From: Rosistilla carotiformis | GTDB taxonomy: Bacteria > Planctomycetota > Planctomycetia > Pirellulales > Pirellulaceae | Reading direction: 5' to 3' | NCBI RefSeq assembly: GCF_007753095.1 | Contig: NZ_CP036348.1 | Coordinates: 3,286,001 to 3,350,000 of the forward strand | DNA: 64,000 bases | Part shown: one piece after another, positions 47,055 to 57,070 of the stretch | Layout: every line of letters starts with the position of its first letter | Numbering within the stretch: the first letter of the stretch is position 1 | The notes under the pieces: generated by a model | Databases searched by the model: none | What the model was told of the DNA's origin: nothing | The model's input: the letters and a program-made list of their open reading frames with translations, nothing else | Translations under genes and position numbers: made by a program

Positions 47055-47211
47055 CATGCGTTCATGCATCGATTGGCAATCGGTGCGGCCTGGGGGAGCG
47101 CTCTCGTCGCGGCTTCGTGCAATCACTTCGCGGCGTGGAGGGGCGATGTAGATTTCGGCGGCGTGGGGAAGTAATCTGTTCGGAATAACACCGGTCAGAT
47201 CCTTGCAGACA

Positions 47212-48345
47212 ATGAACACCGCAATCGCCAAGCCACAACCGCTTTCTCCCGCCTCGTCTCCAGGAGCGGAGTATCCGCTGTGGGGTTCGGCCTCTCCGGG
47301 GGGCGTTTACAATAGTCATCTCGTTGCCGGAGCGATCTTCGTCGCGCTTGCACTGTTCGGCGCGATCAATGCGTGGCTTGTGCTATGGCTCAACGGCTGT
47401 CTGTTTTTCGGAATGCTTTTCGATCGCCGAACCTGGAAACGTAAGTTGGCGGTTGGGGCGATGCCGGGACAAATGCTTTTATACGCCCAGGTGGTGCTGC
47501 GGGCGGCGGTCCACATGTTCCCATATTATGCCGTCGCGTTTGTGCTGTATTTGGGGATAGCGCCGGTCGTGCTGCCGTTGAATTTTGCGATCAGCAGCTT
47601 CGTCATGCTGTATGGGTTTTACATGGCGATCCGAAGCTATTGGTTGCTTCGGTACCTGTGGGTGCTGCGATTTCGTTGGGACCGCGCCGGACGGTTGTTT
47701 GAAACTCACCAAGCGAACTTAAAATCGCAGACCGCGTCGATCCAGCATGTTCTTTGGGCCTATTGCATCGGCAACGTGGGGCTTGTCGTCCGCTGTGCCA
47801 GCCAGGTGATGACCATCGGACTTTTCGAATTCCTGCGACAAGCGTGGAATTTGGATCTCACCCAGCATCCGCAATGGAGCGGCCACGTGATGACGATCTT
47901 CTGGGGAACCGCAGCGATTTGGCTGGCCACGTTTTGGTTCGCCTTGCAGCCTGCGTTTTTGATCTACTATCGCGTCCATCGCACCTTCCACACCTGTCGC
48001 CCGTTGTACGACAGCATCCACAGTATCCATCACCGCGGGGTCTTACCGACACCATTGGATTCGGGCACGATTTCGCCGTTGGAGTTCGCGCTGACCGAAT
48101 TGAACTTGCCCGCCGGCATGCTGGTCCCCAATTGGTACTGGACCATCGCGCAGGTGATCCTGGCGGTTGCAGGGCATTTCCCCTCGCATGAAACCAATAC
48201 GTGGATGAAGTCGGGGCAACACCATCTGTTGCACCATCGATTCTTCAACGTGAATTTTGGCTTGATCCCTCGCGAGGATGCGCGTTACGGGTCGTTGTAC
48301 CGCGAAAATTCGCCGACGGCTGTCGCCGGGAGCGACCAGGGTTAA
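47212..48345 (+). CDS. Sterol-desaturase/fatty-acid-hydroxylase family membrane enzyme
   Basis: A 377-residue di-iron membrane oxygenase of the fatty-acid hydroxylase superfamily. It has about six hydrophobic segments (residues 35-60, 90-130, 175-200, 220-250 and others) and clustered histidines: HRTFH, HSIHH, HFPSHE and HHLLHH, which make the iron-binding boxes. Such enzymes hydroxylate or desaturate lipids, sterols or carotenoids. Planctomycetes can make unusual lipids, so a membrane lipid is a plausible substrate. The ATG at 47212 was chosen over a TTG nine bases upstream. Confidence 0.82.
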   Translation: MNTAIAKPQPLSPASSPGAEYPLWGSASPGGVYNSHLVAGAIFVALALFGAINAWLVLWLNGCLFFGMLFDRRTWKRKLAVGAMPGQMLLYAQVVLRAAVHMFPYYAVAFVLYLGIAPVVLPLNFAISSFVMLYGFYMAIRSYWLLRYLWVLRFRWDRAGRLFETHQANLKSQTASIQHVLWAYCIGNVGLVVRCASQVMTIGLFEFLRQAWNLDLTQHPQWSGHVMTIFWGTAAIWLATFWFALQPAFLIYYRVHRTFHTCRPLYDSIHSIHHRGVLPTPLDSGTISPLEFALTELNLPAGMLVPNWYWTIAQVILAVAGHFPSHETNTWMKSGQHHLLHHRFFNVNFGLIPREDARYGSLYRENSPTAVAGSDQG

Positions 48346-48559
48346 GCCGCAGGTTGGCTTCCGCCACGTCGATCCGTTGGCAGGCGGTCTGCGATTACGT
48401 TGGCGAATTACGGGATTCGCAGGGACGCAGGACCGTGCCACGACGGCTCCGTTGGATGCCTTCCCCCGACCCACCGATTTGCCATCGCGCTCTCTGAACT
48501 GAAAATAGCTGGCATGGTATATTGCGGATCGATCCATCCCTCGGCAAATCGCGTGGCGT

Positions 48560-50656
48560 ATGAACCTGAATTCGGAATCTGCAACAAAACTGAACCTGGC
48601 GACCGCGACCCAGTTTATCAAAGGGGTTGGGCCGTCGCGCGCCGAACAATTGTTGCGACTTGGTTTGCGGGCCGCTCGCGATCTGCTGTTCTTCCTCCCT
48701 CGGGATTACGAGCATCCCGCCCCGGCGACACGGATCGCCGATCTCCGCGAAGACCAACCCGCTTCGTTTGTCGCCACGATTACCGAAGTCGATGTGATCA
48801 CGACTCAGGCGGGGAAAACGATCTTGGGGGTCTTGGTGGAAGATGGTTCCGGGGCGGCACGGTTGATGTTCTTCAACCAACCCTATCGGATCGATTCGAT
48901 GCCGCGCGGGCAGAGGGTGTTGATCAGCGGGAAGCCGCGACTTTCGGGGTTGCGGATGGAGATGGTGCATCCGAAAGTGATCCCGTTAGAAGAGGATGAG
49001 ACGCCGACCGCGCAAGGGATTCTGCCCATTTACCCGCTGACGGAAGGGATCAATCAGGGGCAAATGCGCCGCGCGATCGCGACGGTGGTCGACGAACTGG
49101 CGGGGGAAATTGCTGAGGTGATTCCTGCGTCGATTCGAGAAACTGCGTCGTTGCTTTCGATCGAAGCGGCGATCCGCAACATCCATCAACCGCAAGATCA
49201 GGCCAGCTTGGACGCCGCCCGTCGGCGGTTGATCTTTCAGGAGTTGTTCATCTTGCAACTGGCGCTGGCGATCCGTCGACGCAAGTTGACCAGCGACTTG
49301 CGGGCACCGCCGTTGCCGGTCGATGCCGCCATCGACGCGCGGATTTTGAAACGCTTTCCGTTTGAATTGACCGGTGATCAGAAGAAGGCTTTCGCGGAAG
49401 TCAGTTCCGACATGGCGCGTCAATTCCCGATGAATCGTTTGGTTCAGGGAGATGTCGGCAGCGGCAAGACGGTGATCGCGCAGTATGCGATGTTATTGGC
49501 GGTCGCCAACAAACATCAAGCGGTTTTAATGGCGCCGACCGAAGTTCTGGCAAGGCAACATTTTGAGACCTTTCGCAAATCGCTCAGCCGTAGCCGGGTG
49601 CGTTTAGGACTATTGACCGGCACCCTTTCGACGCTCGATCGCCGCGATGTCTTGAAGGCGGCCGCGGAAGGCGAAATCGACCTTTTGGTGGGAACCCAAG
49701 CGTTGTTGAACCAGGAGGTCGCGTTCAAGCAATTGGGGCTGGTGGTGATCGATGAACAGCATAAATTTGGCGTCTCACAACGCGCGAACCTTCGCCGTGG
49801 CGGGCTCGATCCGCATTACCTGGTCCTGTCGGCGACGCCGATTCCCAGGACGGTAGCGATGGCCGCGTTTGGCGATCTGGACGTTTCCACGTTGAAGGAA
49901 AAGCCGCCAGGGCGCAGCCAGGTGAACACCTATTTGGCCAAAGACGATTGGGCACAGCGATGGTGGGAGTTTCTGGCCCAACGGGTTCGCGAGGGACGGC
50001 AGGCGTTTGTCGTCACGCCGCGGGTCGATTCGGGCGAACAGGAGGACGTCAGTGGGGCGCAACAGGTTTTCGACGAATTGCGAACCGGGCCGTTGAAGAA
50101 ATTTCGGATTGGTCTGCTGCACGGGCGGATGCCGCCGGAAGAAAAGAACGAAACGATGCTTCGGTTCGCACAAGGACGACTGCAAGTGTTGGTGGCGACG
50201 ACGGTGATCGAAGTCGGAATCGATGTCCCCAACGCCACGGTGATGACGATTTTGGGAGCGAATCGTTTTGGTTTGGCGCAACTGCATCAACTGCGTGGCC
50301 GCGTCTGGCGTGGTTCGCATCCGGGGTATGTCTGCGTCTTCACCGATAAGGAGGGGCTGCCCGAAGACGACGAACGGCTGAAAACGTTTGCGGAGACCAG
50401 CGACGGGTTTGCCTTGGCCGAAGCCGATTACCGGATGCGCGGTCCAGGGGACCTGTTGGGTGTTCGCCAAAGTGGGATGCCACCGTTGCGGGTGGCCGAC
50501 CCGCTGCGAGACACTGCAATTTTGGAAGCGGCACGCGATCTCGCGATGGAGATCGTCGACAACGACCCGCACCTAGAAGATCCCGATCTGGCCCTGCTGA
50601 AGCAACGCGTGTTAACCCGTTACGGCAGCAGTTTGGATCTTGGGGACGTCGCCTGA
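48560..50656 (+). CDS. recG: ATP-dependent DNA helicase RecG
   Basis: A 698-residue helicase close to the E. coli length of 693. It has an N-terminal wedge/OB domain (about 60-160), then SF2 motor domains: Walker A GDVGSGKT (297-304), DEQH box (398-401), SATPIPRT (motif III) and the C-terminal VATTVIEVGIDVPNAT and QLRGRVWRG motifs. RecG rewinds stalled replication forks and processes branched DNA. The ATG at 48560 starts MNLNSESATKLN. Motif VI reads QLHQLRGRVWRG where most RecG have GRVGRG, a minor change. It converges on the EEP gene, 19 bases between stops. Confidence 0.95.
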   Translation: MNLNSESATKLNLATATQFIKGVGPSRAEQLLRLGLRAARDLLFFLPRDYEHPAPATRIADLREDQPASFVATITEVDVITTQAGKTILGVLVEDGSGAARLMFFNQPYRIDSMPRGQRVLISGKPRLSGLRMEMVHPKVIPLEEDETPTAQGILPIYPLTEGINQGQMRRAIATVVDELAGEIAEVIPASIRETASLLSIEAAIRNIHQPQDQASLDAARRRLIFQELFILQLALAIRRRKLTSDLRAPPLPVDAAIDARILKRFPFELTGDQKKAFAEVSSDMARQFPMNRLVQGDVGSGKTVIAQYAMLLAVANKHQAVLMAPTEVLARQHFETFRKSLSRSRVRLGLLTGTLSTLDRRDVLKAAAEGEIDLLVGTQALLNQEVAFKQLGLVVIDEQHKFGVSQRANLRRGGLDPHYLVLSATPIPRTVAMAAFGDLDVSTLKEKPPGRSQVNTYLAKDDWAQRWWEFLAQRVREGRQAFVVTPRVDSGEQEDVSGAQQVFDELRTGPLKKFRIGLLHGRMPPEEKNETMLRFAQGRLQVLVATTVIEVGIDVPNATVMTILGANRFGLAQLHQLRGRVWRGSHPGYVCVFTDKEGLPEDDERLKTFAETSDGFALAEADYRMRGPGDLLGVRQSGMPPLRVADPLRDTAILEAARDLAMEIVDNDPHLEDPDLALLKQRVLTRYGSSLDLGDVA

Positions 50657-50675
50657 TTCGGTCCTTGGGGCGCGC

Positions 50676-51488
50676 TCAAGGCGTCAATTCAAAAACGGCC
50701 AGTACCGGTCGATGATCCGATGCCATCGAATCGTCGATCACTTCCGAATCGATCATTTTCAGCGACTCACCACGATAGAAGATGTAATCGATACGCGAAG
50801 TCGGCTTCCGCGATGGTGCCGACGGCGCGGCTGCGGCATCGATCGCATTCTTCCATTGCCGGTCGAGAATCTGGATCGGTTCGGAATCGGGGGTTGCGTT
50901 CATGTCACCGGCCAAAAGCGTTGGGACGTTATCCCCGGCAAATAACGCATTGATCGCATGTGCCTCGGCGATTCGATCACCGGCCACGTTGTGTTGAAAG
51001 TGGGTGCTTACGAAGCGCAAGGGCATGCCAGCGGCTGACTGCACGATCACCGCGATGGCGCCCCGTGGATAGGTCGTCAGTTCGTCCGTCGCTTCGGTGT
51101 AAGGGAGTGGTTGGATTTGCACGTCCTCGATCGGCAATCGCGTCAACACGGCGTTGCCGAACAGCCCGCCTTGATAGTGTTGCGTCGGTCCATAGCGAAC
51201 CGCCATCCCGATCAGTTCCGCCAGGCGTTGCGCCTGATGAACTTTGCCGGAGCGTTCCACGACCACATCGACTTCTTGCAGCGCGACGAGGTCGGGCTTC
51301 GCCGCCACGATCACCCGAGCCAAACGCTCCAGGTCGTAGACGCCATCGTTCCCTTGGCCGTAATGGATGTTGTAACACAGCACGCGTAAGGTCGACGGTG
51401 ATTGCGCCGATGCGCCGCGCGGGACGGCGACGGTGCCCAGCAAGAGGCACGCGATAAGAAGCCAACGGTACGGTCGATGAAGATTCAT
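50676..51488 (-). CDS. Secreted endonuclease/exonuclease/phosphatase family protein
   Basis: A 270-residue secreted EEP enzyme: signal peptide (YRWLLIACLLLGTVAVPRGASA), then metal site Asn/His in CYNIHYGQG, Glu in ALQEVDV, Asp/Asn in AGDMNATPDSEP, and Asp/His in SDHRPVLAVFE. Such enzymes cleave phosphodiesters in DNA, RNA or phospholipids. The ATG at 51488 gives the signal peptide; an earlier in-frame ATG would add 12 residues. Confidence 0.9.
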   Translation of the reverse strand: MNLHRPYRWLLIACLLLGTVAVPRGASAQSPSTLRVLCYNIHYGQGNDGVYDLERLARVIVAAKPDLVALQEVDVVVERSGKVHQAQRLAELIGMAVRYGPTQHYQGGLFGNAVLTRLPIEDVQIQPLPYTEATDELTTYPRGAIAVIVQSAAGMPLRFVSTHFQHNVAGDRIAEAHAINALFAGDNVPTLLAGDMNATPDSEPIQILDRQWKNAIDAAAAPSAPSRKPTSRIDYIFYRGESLKMIDSEVIDDSMASDHRPVLAVFELTP

Positions 51489-51602
51489 GGCGGGGATTCC
51501 GGATTGTCGCCTCGAACGCGACATGGGTTAACACTCGATGGGCACTTCCAGGGAGCGGAAGCCGCAATAACCCTACTCGAAATCGACTGCGGTGGCACGA
51601 AA

Positions 51603-51636
51603 AAAGCGGAGGACCATTTTTGTGGGCCTCCGCTTT
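51603..51636 (-). terminator. Rho-independent terminator after the TPR lipoprotein gene
   Basis: AAAGCGGAGG (51603-51612) pairs with CCTCCGCTTT (51627-51636), ten perfect base pairs, and minus-strand reading continues into TTTTTT. It lies about 70 bases past the stop of the minus-strand TPR gene, so it would end that transcript before the EEP gene. Confidence 0.85.
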
Positions 51637-51704
51637 CTAAAGCGATTCGATCGATCCGATCGTCGGCGGACGCAAAGGGACGCCGACGCGATCGACAGCA
51701 GCGA

Positions 51705-53006
51705 TTAGCCGCCGACCGAGGGTGGCATGGTAAACCCACCGCTCGAAGCGGGTGCCGCGGCTTCCGCCGCCGGGGCTGACGCTGCGGGTGCCGGGGCTGT
51801 AGGTGCGGGTGCCGGAGCAGGCGTCGCCGCCGCCGCAGGAGTCGCTGCTGCCGCCGGTGGTGCGACGACGGTTGTCGGTGCGGGTGGGCTCGCAATCTGC
51901 GGGGTGGCCGCTGAAATCGATGGAACCGAAGCGGGGCCGTAGGGCGGTGTCCCGGTATAAGGTGTCAAGGCGTCCGTTAGCCCACTGGAGATCGTTTGAG
52001 TGACCGGCACCGCCTGTTGGGTCAAGCCTTGATAAGTTTCTTGAACTCCTTGCGACAAGCTGTTGACGCTTTCGGTCACCGAAGAAGCTGCGGTGATGGT
52101 ATCCTTCGCCGCTTGGGCGATCTGGGTGCCGCCAAGCTTATCCAACAGATTGCGGGCGGGTTCAAGATTCGGATCGATCTTCAACGCCGTCTCTAACTCG
52201 TTGCGTGCTTCGCCAACCTGTTGACGTTTGAAGTTGAGGTAGGCCATGTTGTAATGCGCGACAGCCGGTTCGTGCGCTTTGGCCAACGTCGCCATCGCTT
52301 GCTCCGAACTTCCCGCATCCATATAGACGGTTGCCAAGTTGTTGGAGAACCGTTTATTGCCCGGCGCGATGGCAAGGGCTTTTTGGATCTGCTCGATTGC
52401 TTCGTCATACTTTTTCTGACGGGCGAGCACTAAGCCCAGATCGTTGTACAGGGTCGATTCGCTCGGATCGACTTCGATCGCACGGCCAAAGTAGGTGACC
52501 GATTCTTCAAGGTTGTTTTGCCGGTCGTGCAGACGAGCGATCGCACCCAGGGCGGGACCGTTTTTCGGATCCCCTTGCAGCGCCTTGTTGTAGTTCTCCA
52601 TGGCGCGATCAAACGATCCGCTGGATTCCCACAACTGGCCATTGGCGACGTACACCTCGGGCCCCAATTTATCGGGGGTGTTGGTGAGGGCTAACAAATC
52701 GCTGGGAGCCGATGGGTCGGTTGGGGTGGTCGTTTTGCCGAAACTGAACACTCCGGTGACCATGTCGCGAGCCGCGGTTCCCGCCGAGGCCAACTTTGCG
52801 CCAAAGCCAACCGGTTCGGTGCTGGTGTTGCCAGGCTTCGCGTTGGGGACTTCGACGACCGCGATTTTATCATTCGAACCGCTGCTAGAGGTGCGGTTAA
52901 ACGGATTGAGATTGAGCGTCGACAAGCCGGTTGTCGATTGGCAACCGGTCGCGCTGACAATGATCGTAACCAGCGCCAATCGACGAAGATTCTTCGTACG
53001 GTTCAT
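51705..53006 (-). CDS. TPR-repeat lipoprotein with Pro/Ala-rich tail
   Basis: A 433-residue lipoprotein: the ATG at 53006 leads to a lipobox-like SATGC (Cys about 22). Residues about 110-290 contain TPR repeats such as LGAIARLHDRQNNLEESVTYFGRAIEVDPS and LGLVLARQKKYDEAIEQIQKALAIAPG, the usual helical pairs for protein binding. The final 100 residues are Pro/Ala-rich (APAPAPTAPAPAAS). It would sit on the periplasmic face of a membrane and scaffold a complex; no partner is obvious. It is followed by a clear terminator at 51603-51636. Confidence 0.87.
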   Translation of the reverse strand: MNRTKNLRRLALVTIIVSATGCQSTTGLSTLNLNPFNRTSSSGSNDKIAVVEVPNAKPGNTSTEPVGFGAKLASAGTAARDMVTGVFSFGKTTTPTDPSAPSDLLALTNTPDKLGPEVYVANGQLWESSGSFDRAMENYNKALQGDPKNGPALGAIARLHDRQNNLEESVTYFGRAIEVDPSESTLYNDLGLVLARQKKYDEAIEQIQKALAIAPGNKRFSNNLATVYMDAGSSEQAMATLAKAHEPAVAHYNMAYLNFKRQQVGEARNELETALKIDPNLEPARNLLDKLGGTQIAQAAKDTITAASSVTESVNSLSQGVQETYQGLTQQAVPVTQTISSGLTDALTPYTGTPPYGPASVPSISAATPQIASPPAPTTVVAPPAAAATPAAAATPAPAPAPTAPAPAASAPAAEAAAPASSGGFTMPPSVGG

Positions 53007-53478
53007 GGCACAGCCCCCCTGATTTCGTTGTTTGATTGCAGGTATACGCAACGGGTTGGGGAAAGAAACGCACGTTGGAACGTATTCGCCACCCGAAAAA
53101 AATCGACCCGTCGCACCCGCCTAGACAACAGTCGCCTGTTGCCCGTGCTTTCAGGTGAATCGGAACGACCGGCACGATCGCTTTATCCGATTCCCTCGAA
53201 TTGCGGGAAGTTGTTCAAAAAGTGCTGGACACCGATGGCGGGGGTAAGCACCATCTTACCTATGCTACTAACATGCGGGGCAGTGAACACCTAGAAGGGG
53301 TAGGGGCGTGATGTAGACGCTCCGACAGGTGTCCTTCCAAAGATCGCGGTGGAGTGGCACCGATTCTGTTTCCACAACGGGCGGTATCTATCGATCTCCG
53401 GACATTGCGTTTCGGATCAATCAGGCAAACAATGAGTTCCTCCATGGGGCGCTCGTGCGAGACGTAGCATTGCACTCG
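53007..53478. other. 472-bp gap between TPR lipoprotein and FemAB-like genes
   Basis: Divergent gap that should hold two promoters. An open frame precedes the FemAB start from 53329 but lacks protein character. No repeat, tRNA-like fold or clear promoter was seen. Confidence 0.45.
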
Positions 53479-54507
53479 ATGAAGACTTCTGAGCACCGAT
53501 TCCAAATCATCCGGCCCGGCGATGCGCCCGGGGCCTGGGATGCGTTTGTCGACGCCCATCCGCTGGGATCGGTCTTTCACAGTGCCGGGATGTGCCGGGC
53601 GTTTGATCAGGCACGACGTTATCGGTCGCTGGCGATCGCCGCGCAAGATGCCGCTGGAAAGATCCAGGCCTTGATTGCACCGGTCCGCGTCGACGCGGTT
53701 TCTGGATTCACGCGGGCCCTCACCTCGCGTGCGGTGATGTTTGCGGAACCTTTGTGCAGTGCCGAACCTGTGGGGGCGGCGGCGGCCGAACGTTTGTTGT
53801 CGCGCCACGATGCGACCGTCGGCACATCGACATTGTTCACCGAAGTGCGCTCGCTGCAGGCGGCGGTGGGGGATTGCCCGACGCTGGCGGCCGCGGGGTA
53901 CCAGCCCCGTCCGTTTCTGAATTACGTCATCGATCTATCGCTCAGCAAACAGCAACTGTGGCGGAACATCGGCAAACCGATGCGCGGTAGCATCCGCAGT
54001 TCGTTAAAACGGGGCGTCAAAATCGAAGTCGGCAATTCGCTCGAACTGCAACGCCGCGCGTACGCGCAGATCCGGCAAAGCCTGCGACGGGCGATGGTTC
54101 CCTGTCCCAGCAGCGGTTTGTTTGCCGCGGTGCAACAGGAGTTGGGAACGGTGCTGCAGGTTCGCGTCGCCAGTTACCAAGGACGCGACGTGGCCGGCAC
54201 GATCAGCCTGGCTTGGGGCGACCGCTACTTCGCCTGGTACGGCGGGACGTCGCGCCCCCGCAGCCTGCACCCCTTTGCTTGCCTTGTCTGGGATGAGATC
54301 CAATGGGCGCATGATCATGGTTTCCGTCATTATGATTTTGGAGGCGCGGGAGATCCAAATCGTTCGTATGGACCGCGGGAGTTCAAGTCGCGGTTTCATG
54401 GCGAATTGATCGAAATCGGCAGGTGCCGGAAAGTCTATTCGCCGCGATTGTTGGCGATTGCCGAACGCGGCTATCGGTCGCTCAAGACGATCGCGGGATC
54501 AACGTAA
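53479..54507 (+). CDS. FemAB/BioF2-like GNAT acyltransferase
   Basis: A 342-residue GNAT-fold protein of the FemAB/CelD-type family (PF13480-like). Marks are the N-terminal AWDAFVDAHPLGSVFHSAGMCRAF, the basic segment IGKPMRGSIRSSLKRGVKIEV, and C-terminal AWYGGTSRP and YDFGGAGDPNRSYGPREFKSRFHGE. Such enzymes transfer acyl or aminoacyl groups to peptidoglycan precursors or exopolysaccharide sugars. The ATG at 53479 is the family start. It lies 212 bases upstream of the MBOAT gene in the same direction. Confidence 0.8.
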   Translation: MKTSEHRFQIIRPGDAPGAWDAFVDAHPLGSVFHSAGMCRAFDQARRYRSLAIAAQDAAGKIQALIAPVRVDAVSGFTRALTSRAVMFAEPLCSAEPVGAAAAERLLSRHDATVGTSTLFTEVRSLQAAVGDCPTLAAAGYQPRPFLNYVIDLSLSKQQLWRNIGKPMRGSIRSSLKRGVKIEVGNSLELQRRAYAQIRQSLRRAMVPCPSSGLFAAVQQELGTVLQVRVASYQGRDVAGTISLAWGDRYFAWYGGTSRPRSLHPFACLVWDEIQWAHDHGFRHYDFGGAGDPNRSYGPREFKSRFHGELIEIGRCRKVYSPRLLAIAERGYRSLKTIAGST

Positions 54508-54719
54508 TCGATCGGTATCAAGGGTGGCGCCACGTGCGATTTGAACTAAGATGGGCCCAACAAGGCTCACCGCTTGGGGCGATCGGGGTGCAAGATTCGA
54601 GTCCCGCGACGCAGTCGTAGGAAGACCGGAAATCGTTCCCGCGACAGCGCCTCATGCCCACGGGGAGCGCTAGAACCGAATGAATCCCACCGTTCCGATA
54701 TCTTGGCACTCCCTTCCGC

Positions 54720-56177
54720 GTGTTATTTAACAGCTACGCCTTCCTCGTCTTCCTCCCCTGCTTCCTCGCGCTCTACTGGTCGCTTCGGGGCAACGCTCGG
54801 ATCGTGCTTTGCCTGGCCGGCAGCTATCTGTTTTACGGGTGGTGGGACTATCGCTTCCTCGGCTTGTTGGTTCTTTCCACCGGCATCGACTACGCCGTCG
54901 GATGCGGCCTGGGACGCCGTGAGGCCTCAGCGTCACTGCGACGGTTGCTGTTGGGGATCAGTCTCGTCAGCAACCTGGGCATCCTGGCGACCTTCAAATA
55001 CTTCAATTTCTTTGTCGACAGCTTCCAACAAATGGTCGCCCCATTGGGTTGGTCGCTCGATTGGCCGACCCTGAATCTGATCCTTCCGGCGGGCATTTCG
55101 TTCTACACGTTTCAAACGCTCAGCTATTCGATCGACGTCTACCGCAAACAAATTCCGCCGCAACGCGACCTGTTGCGGTTCGCGACGTTTGTCTGTTTCT
55201 TCCCACAGTTGGTGGCAGGACCGATCGTCCGGGCACGCGAGTTTTTTCCGCAACTGGAAACCGATCGCCGGTTTTCGTGGCAGCAATTCGAAAGTGGTTT
55301 TGGACGCATCCTACAGGGCTTCTTTAAGAAGTTGGTGATCGCCGATTCGATTGGCGTCGTCGCCGATCCGCTATTCCACGATCCCGGAGGTTATTCTTCG
55401 TTGAACACCGCCGTGGTTGTGGTGCTGTACGCATTCCAAGTCTATGGCGACTTCTCCGGTTATTCCGATATTGCGATCGGGACGGCGCGGATGCTGGGGA
55501 TTGAGTTGCCCGAGAATTTCCGGACGCCTTATCTGGCCACCTCCCCCGCCAACTTCTGGCACCGCTGGCATATCTCGCTTTCGACCTGGCTTCGCGACTA
55601 CGTCTACATTCCCTTGGGCGGCAGCCGGAATGGCGACTGGAAGACCTACCGCAACCTGGCGATCACGATGTTGTTGGGCGGGCTGTGGCATGGGGCCAGC
55701 TGGAACTTTGTGATTTGGGGCGCCATCCATGCGACGATCCTGATCGCTCATCGGATTTGGATTTCATGGTGGGGGCCGGCGGAAGAACGCTTGCTGGACG
55801 CGGCGCTGATGTCGCCCGATTGGCTACGCCGCTTGGCCATCGACGCATTCAAATCGGCATCGTTGTTTGCGGTGGTCTGCGTGACGTGGGTCTTTTTTCG
55901 CAGCGGCAGCTTCGACCAGGCGATTCAGATCCTCACGCAAATCGCGTCGCTCGACGGGCTCAGTCCTTCGACGTTGCAAAACCGCATTCCACTACTGAAG
56001 GCGTGCGCCCTGGTCAGCATCTTGATGGGGTTTGAAGTGATTTCGCAAAGGATCCGCTGGCCGCAGGTCTTTTACCGAATCCCCGTCCTGCGCGGCCTTT
56101 ATTACGCTAGCTTATTGTGGTCGCTCGCGCTGTGGGGCACGTTCGACGGGAAGCAATTCATCTACTTTCAGTTTTAA
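54720..56177 (+). CDS. MBOAT-family O-acyltransferase (AlgI/DltB-like)
   Basis: A 485-residue multi-pass membrane protein of the MBOAT group: start MLFNSYAFLVFLP, FPQLVAGPIVRAREF, NFWHRWHISLSTWLRDYVYIPLGGSRNG, and the conserved histidine in LLGGLWHGASWNF. It moves acyl groups across the membrane for acetylation of polysaccharide. The start is GTG at 54720. Its stop overlaps the next ATG by a base (TAATG), tying it to the SGNH partner, the normal AlgI-AlgJ/AlgX or DltB-DltD arrangement. Confidence 0.92.
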   Translation: MLFNSYAFLVFLPCFLALYWSLRGNARIVLCLAGSYLFYGWWDYRFLGLLVLSTGIDYAVGCGLGRREASASLRRLLLGISLVSNLGILATFKYFNFFVDSFQQMVAPLGWSLDWPTLNLILPAGISFYTFQTLSYSIDVYRKQIPPQRDLLRFATFVCFFPQLVAGPIVRAREFFPQLETDRRFSWQQFESGFGRILQGFFKKLVIADSIGVVADPLFHDPGGYSSLNTAVVVVLYAFQVYGDFSGYSDIAIGTARMLGIELPENFRTPYLATSPANFWHRWHISLSTWLRDYVYIPLGGSRNGDWKTYRNLAITMLLGGLWHGASWNFVIWGAIHATILIAHRIWISWWGPAEERLLDAALMSPDWLRRLAIDAFKSASLFAVVCVTWVFFRSGSFDQAIQILTQIASLDGLSPSTLQNRIPLLKACALVSILMGFEVISQRIRWPQVFYRIPVLRGLYYASLLWSLALWGTFDGKQFIYFQF

Positions 56178-57070
56178 TGGTCAGTCTCAACCCTAAGCGA
56201 CGCATCGGATTGTCGATCCTCGCCTTTGCGGCCTTGGTGCTCGCGGGCGATCGGATGGGTGCGCGACTGCTCGATCGCGCCGTGATGTCGACACAATTCC
56301 GGTACAGCCTGCTCTATCGAGGGGAGTTGCCGGGGGAGATCGTGGCGCTTGGGAATTCGCGTGGTTTGCACATGCTGCATCCACCAGCGGTTGCTGAAAT
56401 CAGCGGGCAACCGACGGTGAACCTCAGTTTCAACGCCTTGCCGGTCGTTGCGATGCCCCCCCTGTGGCATGACTATTTGCAGCGTCATCCGGCACCGAAG
56501 CGGCTGTTGTTCGAGATCAGTTGCGTCAGCCGCGAAGATGAAGTCGGAGCGTTGGAGCGGTTTACGGCGTACATGTTCCATTCGCCCTTGTTGAGTCGAA
56601 CGATGGCGATGCACCGACCGCAAGAATACCGGGCGTCGCAGTTCTCGCATCTGTATCGATATAATGGGGAATTCACGATCCGAAGCTTGTTCTATCTGCG
56701 TCGCAACGACCAGGAATGGATCATGCCCAACGCGGCAACGGAGCCGCAGATCGACAGGATGCTCAGCTACGGGCCCGAGCCGATCCTGTATTCCCCGGTC
56801 CATGTCGATGCCGCGCGGCAGATCCTGGCCGACAGTCGAGCGGCGAATGTCGAGGTCGTGCTGTTTGTCGGCCCCTTCCACCCGCGTTACCTTGCGACGA
56901 TTCCGGAGCTTCCGGCCTGGATCGACTGGCTGCGAAAAGAACTGGACGCCCCGATCGCTGATTATTCGGCAGCGTTCACGGAAAACGAGGCCTTTTCCGA
57001 CCACATGCACTTAAATCCACGCGGCGCCCGCCGCCTGGCCGAGCTCCTCCGTCGAGATGGCCACCTCTAA
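56177..57070 (+). CDS. SGNH-like partner of the MBOAT acyltransferase
   Basis: A 297-residue protein with an N-terminal membrane anchor (about residues 9-24, IGLSILAFAALVLAGD). The nucleophile Ser is in ALGNSRGLHML, and the Asp/His pair is in SDHMHLNPRGARRL, as in SGNH esterases and DltD/AlgJ-like partners. It would take the acyl group from the MBOAT protein and place it on a cell-surface polymer outside the membrane. Coupled by a one-base overlap; no polysaccharide polymerase is in the cluster, so the target is unknown. Confidence 0.82.
   Translation: MVSLNPKRRIGLSILAFAALVLAGDRMGARLLDRAVMSTQFRYSLLYRGELPGEIVALGNSRGLHMLHPPAVAEISGQPTVNLSFNALPVVAMPPLWHDYLQRHPAPKRLLFEISCVSREDEVGALERFTAYMFHSPLLSRTMAMHRPQEYRASQFSHLYRYNGEFTIRSLFYLRRNDQEWIMPNAATEPQIDRMLSYGPEPILYSPVHVDAARQILADSRAANVEVVLFVGPFHPRYLATIPELPAWIDWLRKELDAPIADYSAAFTENEAFSDHMHLNPRGARRLAELLRRDGHL

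Noticed and set aside
54585-54610. tRNA-like T-arm (ATTCGAGTCCCGC)
   Set aside because: The bases before the loop cannot pair with CCCGC, and no acceptor or anticodon arm fits around it.
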